Positions 17,477-27,009 of a stretch of DNA of 36,758 nucleotides are shown here, piece by piece (positions within the stretch are counted from its first letter, which is position 1; each line of letters opens with the position of its first letter). The notes below the pieces were generated by a model. That model searched no databases. It was not told where the DNA came from and worked only from the letters and a program-made list of their open reading frames with translations. This DNA is from Actinomycetota bacterium. GTDB taxonomy: Bacteria; Planctomycetota; Phycisphaerae; JAACET01. The DNA lies in the NCBI GenBank assembly GCA_011682385.1, contig JAACET010000039.1, forward strand, positions 1-36,758. The letters are read 5' to 3'. Both the position numbers and the translations under genes were made by a program.

Positions 17477-19195
17477 TTATTGTTGAACCGAATTCGCTGG
17501 CGTTCGACGCCTGATTAGTTCTCGGTCCACTTTTTTAAGAATACGTGTCATATCCAATATGCCTACAGCCCGGTCGGACTCTTCATTGTCCACCACGGGC
17601 ATCTGGTCCATTCTGTACCCCTTCATTCGCTCGAGCACTGCACTTAGAGGGGCGCCCTGGGTCGCTTTTTCAGTAATTGGTTCAAGCACATCGGAGGCCA
17701 CCAGCCAAGCCCAAGAATACTTGTCCGACAGAGCAGTTTTTATGCCGGCCAAAGAGACCGTGCCCGCCAATTGACCTTGCGGATTTACCACCGGATAAAT
17801 CAGAAAATCGTGAGTGGCAAAAAGCTTTACCATGTTGTTCATAGGCATATTAGCTGGCACTGGCTCAATATCCTTGTCCATAACATCAGCCACTTTCCAA
17901 GAGGCTATGATATCCTCTTCGGTGACGTTGCGTCCTAATTCGTCAGCCAGCTTGATAGACAGTTTGACCATGGGCGGGCCTATGAGCTGTGAAAGAAGTG
18001 TAGTTGCCGTAACCGTAAAAATAATGGTATCGCCCAGGGAGAGGTCTCCCAAAACCTGGATAGTGGACAAATGCTGGCTAGCCACGATGGAAAGCCCCAC
18101 AGCCACGCCACCTTGAGCAAACAGGCCCAGCCCCAGGTATCGGCGGACGTTTTTTTCACTGCCTGTGCTGGCGGCACCCAGCCAAGCGCCGGCCATTTTG
18201 CCCAGCGTTCGGCCTGAAATGTATAGTACGACCACGACCCAAAGCCAGCCGGGCATATGTGCCAATCCTAACCTGGCACCAACTAGCACAAAGAATAGAA
18301 CATAAATAGGTGTGGAGAAACCTCTAAGAACCTTGAATAACTCACGGCTGCGGTTCGGGGCGATATTGACCAGGGTAAAGCCCAGTGCCAGGCTGGCCAA
18401 AATGACGTCCATGTCAAAAAAGAGTACGATGCCGATCAGCGTCATGATCAAGCCGACACCGACAGCCAAACTTTTTTCCGGCTCATACAGCCATCGCAGC
18501 AAGAAACGCAACAGCAGTGCAATAGCAAAACCCAGAGCCACCGCTCCCAACAACTCCACACAAACCAGTCCCAGTTCGTGCCAGATAGAGCCGGTCTGGA
18601 TGGTGAGTATCTCCGCCGCCCCTTTTCCCAAGCCGTACAAGGTCATCGCCAAAGCATCGTCCATAGCCACAATAGCCGTGATAGAAGTTGTCAGAACACC
18701 CCTGGCTCGGTATTCCCACAGAACGTCAATGGTAGAAGCCGGGTCGGTGGCGGAAGCTATAGCTCCCAGCACCAAGCCGACGGCCACAGACATAAGGACA
18801 TCGTGCACCACTAGGTACATGGCCAACGAGCAGAAGAGAGTCACTAAGATAAAGGCGCCCAAGCCTTCGCCGAATAGGATGGCCAAAAACTGCCGGGCGT
18901 ATTTTTTTAAGGTATCTATCCGAATTTCGCCCCCCACCAGAAAGCCGATAATACCCAGGGCAAATTGGTTGAACGGCTGGAGTAGTACGACCTGAGCGGG
19001 CTTGATCAGGTTTAAGGCGTTTTCGCCCATTAAAATGCCAATAGCGATATAGCCGACAACCTGGGGTATCTTCAGCTGTTTGAAAATCCTAGCCCCTACC
19101 GTCCCGCCAAAAATAGCCAAGCCCATCAGCAGTAACAGTATATTACCTTGTTCAATGGATGTTTGAGCCAAAGCCAAGTTGTAATTACCAAACAT
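17477..19195 (-). CDS. CPA-type cation/proton antiporter with two CBS domains (paralogue A)
   Basis: Same architecture as its downstream neighbour: membrane exchanger core, then CBS pair (VADVMDKDIEPVPANM and PLSAVLERMKGYRMDQMPV). I choose ATG 19195 (MFGNYNLALAQTS) over the track's TTG because it aligns with the paralogue's start (MFEHSIQILAQTS). The ion-site region is GAIASATDPASTIDVL followed by IVAMDDALAM, so it holds both the TM5 Thr-Asp and the TM6 Asp-Asp. In NhaP-type structures these positions bind the cation. The two genes are plainly a tandem duplication, six bases apart, and probably make either two exchangers or a heterodimer. Whether Na+ or K+ moves cannot be told. Confidence 0.86.
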   Translation of the reverse strand: MFGNYNLALAQTSIEQGNILLLLMGLAIFGGTVGARIFKQLKIPQVVGYIAIGILMGENALNLIKPAQVVLLQPFNQFALGIIGFLVGGEIRIDTLKKYARQFLAILFGEGLGAFILVTLFCSLAMYLVVHDVLMSVAVGLVLGAIASATDPASTIDVLWEYRARGVLTTSITAIVAMDDALAMTLYGLGKGAAEILTIQTGSIWHELGLVCVELLGAVALGFAIALLLRFLLRWLYEPEKSLAVGVGLIMTLIGIVLFFDMDVILASLALGFTLVNIAPNRSRELFKVLRGFSTPIYVLFFVLVGARLGLAHMPGWLWVVVVLYISGRTLGKMAGAWLGAASTGSEKNVRRYLGLGLFAQGGVAVGLSIVASQHLSTIQVLGDLSLGDTIIFTVTATTLLSQLIGPPMVKLSIKLADELGRNVTEEDIIASWKVADVMDKDIEPVPANMPMNNMVKLFATHDFLIYPVVNPQGQLAGTVSLAGIKTALSDKYSWAWLVASDVLEPITEKATQGAPLSAVLERMKGYRMDQMPVVDNEESDRAVGILDMTRILKKVDRELIRRRTPANSVQQ

Positions 19196-19304
19196 AATAG
19201 TCGGTCTCAAATGGATACCTGTCGTAGTTTCAATAACGGTCTGGATTTTCGCACTTTTACACTAAGCTGTCCATGCAAATCCAGCGGCAATTTGTGGGCT
19301 AAAA

Positions 19305-19333
19305 GACCCCCAGGGTAAACCTGGGGGCTAAAC
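19305..19333. repeat. left palindromic (REP-like) flank of the RAYT gene
   Basis: CCCCCAGG-GTAAA-CCTGGGGG forms a perfect 8-bp stem with a 5-nt loop and is followed by GCTAAAC. The unit is nearly the reverse complement of the right flank. Confidence 0.8.
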
Positions 19334-19378
19334 AAATTGCTCATTGATCGGAGATTGAAGTGGGAATATCATTTCGGC

Positions 19379-19828
19379 ATGGCCAAGATGCTCGGCTATA
19401 TGATTACTTGGACAACATACGGTACCTGGTTGCCAGGTGATGACCGCGGCTATGTTACCCACGGTAAGATTCTGGGTAGAAACGAAGGTTTGCGACAAAC
19501 CAATATGAGAAGATTGAAAAGTAGGATTGTAAACTTATCCCAGCAGGAACAGGAGGTCGTTCGAAGAGCTATACTCAGTCGGGCGGAAAGTCTAAGGCAA
19601 AAGATATATGCAATTGTGGTACGTTCAAATCACGTGCATATAGTAGCTCAACGCATCTCAAAATCAATAGAAATGGTGGTCAGCTATTATAAGAATTCAG
19701 CTCGGCTGGCGCTGCGAGCGAACGGATTTACTGACCGGCTCTGGACAAGGGGTTTTGACAAACGGTTTTGTTATGAGCACTCCCAGTTGAAAGGCAGAAT
19801 CGAGTATCTGCAAGGACATCCAGAGTAA
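19379..19828 (+). CDS. REP-associated tyrosine transposase (IS200/Y1-like, RAYT)
   Basis: Single-strand DNA transposase of the HUH/Y1 class, expected to cut near REP hairpins. I choose ATG 19379 (MAKMLGYMITWTTYGTW), giving 149 residues, since family members begin close to the WTTYGTW motif; ATG 19388 is also possible and no strong SD is seen for either. The HUH motif is SNHVHIVA, the likely nucleophile Tyr lies in the helix VSYYKNSARLAL, and the RAYT signature RLWTRGFDKRF and YLQGHPE end follow. It appears full length and intact. Its hairpin flanks differ from the REP doublet near fur, so it may mobilise only its own pair. Confidence 0.88.
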   Translation: MAKMLGYMITWTTYGTWLPGDDRGYVTHGKILGRNEGLRQTNMRRLKSRIVNLSQQEQEVVRRAILSRAESLRQKIYAIVVRSNHVHIVAQRISKSIEMVVSYYKNSARLALRANGFTDRLWTRGFDKRFCYEHSQLKGRIEYLQGHPE

Positions 19829-19832
19829 TATC

Positions 19833-19861
19833 GTTTAGCCCCCAGGTTTAACCTGGGGGCC
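19833..19861. repeat. right palindromic (REP-like) flank of the RAYT gene
   Basis: GTTTAGC precedes a palindrome with arms CCCCCAGGT and ACCTGGGGG around a 3-nt loop. It starts 4 bp after the transposase stop and is inverted relative to the left flank. Confidence 0.8.
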
Positions 19862-19922
19862 ATATCCGTGAAATTAGTGTAAATCCTGCGCAAATGAGGG
19901 GCAAACTCCAAGTGCGCCAAGG

Positions 19923-19955
19923 AAAAGGCCGAGTCCTTAGAGGGAATCGGCCTTT
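19923..19955 (-). terminator. intrinsic terminator of the rrn operon
   Basis: Read on the minus strand, AAAGGCCGA and TCGGCCTTT form a 9-bp stem ending in a short T tract just after 5S. This is the expected place for rrn termination. Confidence 0.75.
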
Positions 19956-19963
19956 GTACAGAT

Positions 19964-20070
19964 GCCGGCAATCACCTACTCTCGCCCGTAAGGACTACCA
20001 TCGGCCGTCAGGGCTTAACTTCGCAGTTCGGAATGGGATGCGGTGTTTCCCCTAACGTATGGTCACCGGC
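19964..20070 (-). rRNA. rrf: 5S ribosomal RNA
   Basis: On the minus strand the RNA starts GCCGGUGACCAUA and ends GGUGAUUGCCGGC, closing helix I. The conserved core CCGAACUGCGAAGUUAAG is present. The length of about 107 nt is slightly short but normal; ends are set by helix I. Confidence 0.92.
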
Positions 20071-20300
20071 AAAATCGTGGACCCACATTTAGCGGGCCGT
20101 TTTATTCAAATAAACTGCTGAATAGGAGCAAATCAAGAAATTGACCAACAGGGCAAAATAGATGTGGTCAAGCACTTGTCCGTTAGTACTGGTTAGCACA
20201 CGTATCTCTACGCTTACACATCCAGCCTATCAACCTGGTAGTCTACCAGGGGACTCTCGCTCAACCCCGAAGGGGAGCCGGCAGACCTAATCTCGAGGGA

Positions 20301-20333
<33 letters not shown>

Positions 20334-20476
20334 TTTCCCGGCGTAGCTACCCAGCAGTGCCCTTGGCAGGACAACTGGTACACCAGAGGCCAGTCCCACC
20401 CAGTCCTCTCGTACTAGGGTGAAATCCTCTCAAGTCTGCAACGCCCACGACAGATAGGGACCGACCTGGCTCACGC

Positions 20477-20507
<31 letters not shown>

Positions 20508-20536
20508 TTGGCGAACAGCCAAACCCTTGGGACCGC

Positions 20537-20580
<44 letters not shown>

Positions 20581-21064
20581 GCCTCGCCGCTATGGACGCT
20601 CGGAGGCGATCAGCCTATCCCCGGAGTACCTTTTATCTGTTGATCAATGGCCCTTCCACACGGGACCACTGGGTCACTAGGTCCTGGTTTCCCATCTGCT
20701 CGATACATATATCTCGCAGTTAAGCACCCTTATACCCTTGCGCTCTACGTGCGATTGCCAACCGCACTGAGGGTGCCTTTGAACTCCTCCGTTACCCTTT
20801 AGGAGGAGACCGCCCCAGTCAAACTGCCCACCTAACACTGTCCCACACCCGGATTCACGGGCTGTGGTTAGGACGGCTGAGGCAGAAGGGTGGTATTTCA
20901 AGGATGGCTCCACCCCGGCCGAAACCGGGACTTCATCGCCTCCCACCTATCCTACGCATCTGACACAAACATCCAATATCAGGCTACAGTAAAGGTTCAC
21001 GGGGTCTTTCCGTCTTGTCGCGGGTAAGTGGTATCTTCACCACTACTTCAATTTCACCGAGTCT

Positions 21065-21104
<40 letters not shown>

Positions 21105-21129
21105 CGTCGGAACTTACCCGACAAGGAAC

Positions 21130-21167
<38 letters not shown>

Positions 21168-22857
21168 AACCGGGGCTTCGGTCGAAAGCTTCTCAGGATT
21201 ACTCCCAATGACCTCCTTCCTTAACCTTCCGGCACCGAGCAGGCGTCAGTCTCTATACGTCGTCTGTAGGACTTAGCAGAGACCTGTGTTTTTGATAAAC
21301 AGTCGCCAGAGCCACTTCACTGCGCCCTCCATCCGACCAAAATGTGAACATAAAGATCAGGTGGGAGGGACCCCTTATCGCGAACTTACGGGGTCAATTT
21401 GCCTAGTTCCTTAACCAGAGTTCTCTCGAGCGCCTGAGGATATGCTCCTCGCCTACCTGTGTCAGTTTTAGTACGGATGTGCACCCAAGTCCTTACGAGG
21501 TTTTTCTCGGTCGAGAGGCCAGCCACTTCGGCAACGTAAATCGGCCTCGAGCTGACGGATCACCTGATGATTGGCGGATTTACCTACCAATCAGCGACCC
21601 GTCCCCAACGCACACGTCCAATCGTGCGCTGGCCTTTCCCTCGACGTCACCCCTTAAGTACAAACCCGGGGCGCACAGTGCAGGAATATTAACCTGCTGT
21701 CCATCGTCTACGCCTTTCAGCCTCAACTTAGGGTCCGACTAACCCTGGGCGGATTTACCTTCCCCAGGAAACCTTAGGCTTACGGCGGGCAGGATTCTCA
21801 CCTGCCTTATCGTTACTCATACCGGCATATTCACTTGCACACGCTCCACCGCTCCTTACGGTACGACTTCAACGCTGTGTGCAACGCTCGGCTACCACTT
21901 CCACAATTAAGTGGAAATCCGCGGCTTCGGTGACGTGCTTAGTCCCGTTCATTATAGGCGCCAAACTGCTCGACCAGTAAGCTATTACGCACTTTTTAAA
22001 TGGTGGCTGCTTCTAAGCCAACATCCTGGCTGTCTTGGCAATTCAACTTCCTTACGCACTTAGCACATCTTGGGGACCTTAGCCGACGGTCTGGGTTGTT
22101 TCCCTTTTGACCACGGAGGTTATTCCTCGTAGTCTGACTCCCGGGGTAGTCGTTATGGTATTCGGAGTTTGATTGAAGGAGGTAGTCGGGTAGACCCCTC
22201 ATTTCATTCAGTAGCTCTACCCCCATAACGTAGTGTCCCGAGGCTAGCCCAAGAGCTATTTCGCCGAGAACCAGATATCTCCGAGTTTGATTAGACTTTT
22301 ACTCCTCCCCACAGCTCATGCCAAAACTTTTCAACGTTTACGGCTTCGGTCCTCCAAGGATGATTAGATCCTTTTCAACCTGGCCATGGGTAGATCACTC
22401 GGTTTCGGGTCTACCACCTGCGACTAAAACGCCCTATTCAGACTCGCTTTCGCTACGGCTTCCCTGCGTAACAGGTTAGCCTAGCCGCAAACGGTAACTC
22501 GCCGGTCCATTATGCAAAAGGTACGCCGTCACCCGTTATCAGCCCCGAAGGACTGATCATAGGGCTCCGACTGCTTGTAAGTATATGGTTTCAGGTTCGT
22601 TAACTCCCCTAATAGGGGTTCTTTTCATCATTCGCTCGCGCTACTTGTACACTATCGGTCGTCAAGGAATACTTAGCCTTGGAGGGTGGGCCCCCCAGCT
22701 TCACACGGAGTTCCACGAGATCCGTGCTACTCTGGAATAGCAGGCATAACGGAGGGCTCCCAGTACCGCCTACAGGACTTTCACCCTCTACGGTGGGCCT
22801 TTCCAGGACCCTTCGGCTACCGGTGCCTTTGTAACTCCTACCTACAATCCACAACCC

Positions 22858-23160
22858 CCAGCACCTATTTTAATCAAGCAACATGCTATTGCATATGCGA
22901 TCCAACAATTGCCTACGTGCACGACCGTCATGTTTCAGACGATATTCACGTCTTGTTGCATCCGCCTTCACTAGGTAAGCCTCATAGTAAACCAGTTCCC
23001 ATCTGCCTTTACGAGCCATTTTCGCGCCTGTGCCGCTTTTGTGCCGCTCAACGCGCTGTCGCAGATCCGAACTATAGCCTATATAATTCTCACCAGTTTC
23101 TTTTTCCAGCAAAACATACACATAGTACATTGCATGTCCCTTAACTAAAATAGGTGCTGG
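22858..23160 (-). other. 23S rRNA intervening sequence closed by a perfect 15-bp stem
   Basis: CCAGCACCTATTTTA (22858-22872) and TAAAATAGGTGCTGG (23146-23160) are perfect reverse complements and enclose 273 bases. In other bacteria this spot, between AGCCCAAACC and GGGGUUGU, is a short variable hairpin. The insertion therefore sits at a hairpin tip, as RNase III-processed intervening sequences do. There is no room for a group I or II intron core. Confidence 0.88.
22870..23130 (-). CDS. GIY-YIG nuclease domain protein encoded inside the 23S rRNA insertion
   Basis: An 86-residue single-domain GIY-YIG endonuclease of the UPF0213/YhbQ-like type. The signature Tyr triads are YYVYVLLEKETGENYIGYS (the first usually written GIY, the second YIG). 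The catalytic Arg follows in DLRQRVERH, WELVYYEAYL is a family-typical strand, and the metal-binding Glu is in ATRREYRLK. All key residues appear present, so it may be active. The ATG is preceded by AAGGGA six bases upstream. The start lies 15 nt inside the insertion and the UAA stop is part of the closing stem, so the gene fills the loop almost completely. It reads in the same sense as the rRNA. Its target is unknown: homing into rRNA genes, rRNA cleavage or a merely parked gene are all possible. Confidence 0.88.
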   Translation of the reverse strand: MYYVYVLLEKETGENYIGYSSDLRQRVERHKSGTGAKMARKGRWELVYYEAYLVKADATRREYRLKHDGRARRQLLDRICNSMLLD

Positions 23161-23610
23161 GTTTGGGCTATCTCCGATTTCGCTCGCCGCTACTGACGGA
23201 GTCTCGGTTGATTTCCTTTCCTACAGGTACTTAGATGTCTCAGTTCCCTGCGTAGTCTCCACACGACCTATGAATTCAGCCGTGGGTGACGCCATCCGCC
23301 CGAAGACGGTGACGCCGGGTTGCCCCATTCGGAAATCCCCGGATCAATGTTCGTTTGACAACTCCCCGGGGCTTATCGCAGCCTACCACGTCCTTCATCG
23401 ATTCTTGACGCCTAGACATCCACCATATACTCTTAGGAGCTTGACCACAACTATTTCACCCTGTCAGCAGGGATTCAAAAGTCGGTCAAATTCCTCTCAA
23501 AACGCTCCAAAGTTGCGAGGACACCATAAGATTGAACATACAGTGCGACCGCAACCTTTTGGTGAGGGCTAATCGGAATGATTAGCCACACCACTTATCC
23601 AGCAGTTTAA

Positions 23611-23649
23611 TTGTCAAAGAGCAATAACGACTAAGGACTATCTCCTTAG
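23611..23649 (-). promoter_or_regulatory. boxB-boxA antitermination site in the 16S-23S spacer
   Basis: On the minus strand CTAAGGA-GATAG-TCCTTAG forms a boxB-like hairpin, followed after 7 nt by TGCTCTTTGACAA, one change from the rrn boxA consensus TGCTCTTTAACA. This order is the known arrangement for the Nus factor antitermination complex in rrn operons. Confidence 0.75.
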
Positions 23650-23745
23650 CCGACCGGAATACACCGGAAATATTATTAACTACATTACCAGTCCAGCCGC
23701 CGCTGATTCCGTCGAAGCTCACTTGAGCGATTATATCGATCAAAA

Positions 23746-23818
23746 TGGAGCCGAGCGGACTCGAACCGCCGACATCTAGCTTGCAAAGCTAGCGCTCTCC
23801 CAGCTGAGCTACGGCCCC
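23746..23818 (-). tRNA. tRNA-Ala(UGC)
   Basis: The acceptor GGGGCCG pairs with CGGCUCC (one G-U), discriminator A. The anticodon stem-loop CUAGCUUUGCAAGCUAG gives anticodon UGC, and the T-loop GGUUCGAGUCC is standard. CCA is not encoded. It lies second in the 16S-23S spacer. Confidence 0.95.
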
Positions 23819-23891
23819 GGTGTCCTTCCCAAGGCCTTTTTGCCCAAAGTCGGCAATCCAAGGCCCTAATACCGAGTATCCTTAGCTATAA

Positions 23892-23965
23892 TGGGCCCGG
23901 ATAGACTCGAACTATCGACCTCGTCCTTATCAGGGACGCGCTCTAACCAGCTGAGCTACGAGCCC
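23892..23965 (-). tRNA. tRNA-Ile(GAU)
   Basis: The acceptor GGGCUCG pairs with CGGGCCC, discriminator A. The anticodon loop CUGAUAA gives GAU, and the T-arm GUUCGAGUC is standard. CCA is not encoded. Order 16S-Ile-Ala-23S is the classic one. Confidence 0.95.
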
Positions 23966-24011
23966 TCCAGACTCAGTTGTATCTGGTAGCACCAGCACCT
24001 GGCTTGTAGTT

Positions 24012-24083
24012 GGGTTTTTAGAGACCGGCTGGTTTCTAAAAAACCCCGAACAGTTGACCGCCGCCGAGCCAATAAAGGCTCGG
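24012..24083 (-). other. hairpins in the 16S-tRNA-Ile spacer
   Basis: GGGTTTTTAGA (24012-24022) faces TCTAAAAAACCC (24035-24046), and CCGAGCC (24064-24070) faces GGCTCGG (24077-24083). These stems are likely rRNA processing structures. I see no further gene between 16S and tRNA-Ile. Confidence 0.5.
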
Positions 24084-24134
24084 ACAGCGAGAATGAGTTG
24101 ACTTTACCAGCTTTTGGCTGGTCCTAGGCATCCC

Positions 24135-25775
<1,641 letters not shown>

Positions 25776-25822
25776 ATATATCGATCATTCGCCCGAAAAT
25801 AAATTTCCGGTCGAATTCGATC

Positions 25823-25866
25823 AAAAAAAAGGCTCAAACATTTACATCGTCACGAGAATGTTTGAG
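25823..25866 (-). terminator. terminator-like hairpin plus T8 in the rrn leader
   Basis: On the minus strand CTCAAACATT and AATGTTTGAG form a 10-bp stem, followed by CC and eight Ts, about 50 nt before 16S. It has the shape of an intrinsic terminator, although the stem is AT-rich. It could be an attenuator overridden by boxA or just a processing stem. Confidence 0.45.
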
Positions 25867-25964
25867 TATTGCACCCCTTACGGGGCACACACCATATTCA
25901 TACTGTAGACCGACCGTGACGTCGGCGAACAGTATCACACTCTCGTGGCGGCCAACTGTTAGGA

Positions 25965-25976
25965 TGTAAAAGAACA
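25965..25976 (-). promoter_or_regulatory. boxA-like site in the rrn leader
   Basis: TGTTCTTTTACA on the minus strand has two changes from the boxA consensus TGCTCTTTAACA. It lies about 45 nt after the promoter at 26020-26047, in the expected place. Confidence 0.55.
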
Positions 25977-26019
25977 ATTCAAACGGCTAAACCTTCATCC
26001 GGTTTACCGAGAACGAAGC

Positions 26020-26047
26020 ATTGTAGAGGCTTTAGCAAAGGTGTCAA
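26020..26047 (-). promoter_or_regulatory. rrn promoter P2
   Basis: On the minus strand TTGACA, a 16-bp spacer and TACAAT. Both boxes are at or near consensus. Transcription should begin near 26013. Confidence 0.78.
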
Positions 26048-26416
26048 CAACAAAAATCGACTCTTTTTTCCGAAATCATGACCTTGGCCAAAGAAAGTAA
26101 CCACTTTCTCAGCCTCAAAAACGGCGATGGAGTCAATTTTTGTTAGGTTTTCTTGCTGACATGGCCCATTTCACAGTTGAGCCAGCCAACAGGTCAATCG
26201 CACCCACACCCACAGGCGTTGCAGCACGCCCTCAGGGGCGATCCCACGAAATGTACTAACAGTGCCAGTGCTGCTAAAGTCCTTAACCGTTATTAATGAT
26301 AGCCGTTGGAGCATTATCTGTCAAGGGGATGAAAAATTATTTTTATCAAAACAGACCGCTATGTATAAGTAGCTGTTCGTGCTGTAGTTATGCGTTGCGA
26401 TGGGCCGCGGCAGACT
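26048..26416. other. rrn upstream region without a gene
   Basis: This 370-bp stretch between the nearer rrn promoter and the DUF167 gene end holds the second promoter at 26296-26324 and AT-rich sequence upstream of it. I see no supported coding frame or RNA gene. Confidence 0.5.
26296..26324 (-). promoter_or_regulatory. rrn promoter P1
   Basis: On the minus strand TTGACA, an exact 17-bp spacer and TATCAT. The sequence just upstream is AT-rich (ATTATTTTTATC-like on the plus strand), which would suit an UP element. Confidence 0.72.
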
Positions 26417-26713
26417 TTAACGGAGGCCCAATTGCCGGGCTAAGAGGTTAATCGCCAAAATCCGTTTTCGCGGCTGGCTGTGGCCGCTAAGGATACAAAG
26501 CTCATTGGGACGCAAATTGAACCGCTTGGCCAGCACCTTCAGCAGGGCCTTATTGGCGGAACCCTTCTCGGCTGGGCTGGAAACAGCTACCTTGAGTGAT
26601 TGGCCCAATACACCCACTACGCGGTCACGACTGGAGCCGGGAACAACTTTAACGGTGAAAGTACATCCGTCAGGCGTGTCAGTAATCTCAAGAGCAGAAA
26701 AATCAGCGGGCAT
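26417..26713 (-). CDS. DUF167 / YggU family protein
   Basis: A 98-residue protein of the small, widespread DUF167 (UPF0235) family, whose molecular role is unknown. Family signs: CTFTVKVVPGSSRDRVVG near the start, LKVAVSSPAEKGSANKALLKVLAKRF in the middle, and LSGHSQPRKRILAI toward the end. It begins with ATG 26713 with little SD, 29 bp after tRNA-Thr on the same strand, so it may be read from the tRNA promoter. Confidence 0.88.
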   Translation of the reverse strand: MPADFSALEITDTPDGCTFTVKVVPGSSRDRVVGVLGQSLKVAVSSPAEKGSANKALLKVLAKRFNLRPNELCILSGHSQPRKRILAINLLARQLGLR

Positions 26714-26742
26714 GATCGGTGCCTAGACCTCAAAGCAAACAA

Positions 26743-26814
26743 AGCCGGCGGGGGGAATCGAACCCTCAACCCCAGCTTTACGAAAGCTGTGCTCTACCGT
26801 TGAGCTACGCCGGC
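26743..26814 (-). tRNA. tRNA-Thr(CGU)
   Basis: The acceptor GCCGGCG pairs with CGCCGGC, discriminator U. The anticodon loop within GCUUUCGUAAAGC gives CGU, and the T-arm GGGUUCGAUUCCC is standard. CCA is not encoded. Confidence 0.95.
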
Positions 26815-26957
26815 AAATAGAACCATCCGGGCTGTTCCGTAACATGCTAGCAAATCAACCTGAGCTCTACAAGGGATAGATTAGGACATTAGAAGAAACG
26901 GAAAGAGCTCACCACGAAGGGAATTTGAAATTCGAGAATCGAGAATAGAAAGTGGAG

Positions 26958-26987
26958 ATTGCCACGGCCCCTACGGGGCTTCGCAAT
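26958..26987. repeat. REP-like hairpin near the MNT-HEPN gene
   Basis: ATTGC...GCAAT encloses GGCCCC-TAC-GGGGC, giving an imperfect palindrome followed by GACGG. It resembles the GATTGC...GCAATGAC interspersed repeats seen in many genomes. Confidence 0.55.
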
Positions 26988-27009
26988 GACGGAAAGACGG
27001 GGATGGCGG

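Larger units (their letters stand above)
19256..19883 (+). mobile_element. RAYT transposase unit with nested inverted flanks
   Basis: The transposase gene is bracketed by inverted 29-bp palindromic elements and, farther out, by TTTACACTAA (19256-19265) against TTAGTGTAAA (19874-19883). The boundaries are inferred from these repeats only; no target duplication was established. It lies between the antiporter gene and the rrn terminator. Confidence 0.6.

Noticed and set aside
22858-23160. group I or group II intron in 23S
   Set aside because: Outside the ORF only about 15 nt remain in the loop, too little for a catalytic core, and the position is a variable hairpin rather than a conserved intron site.
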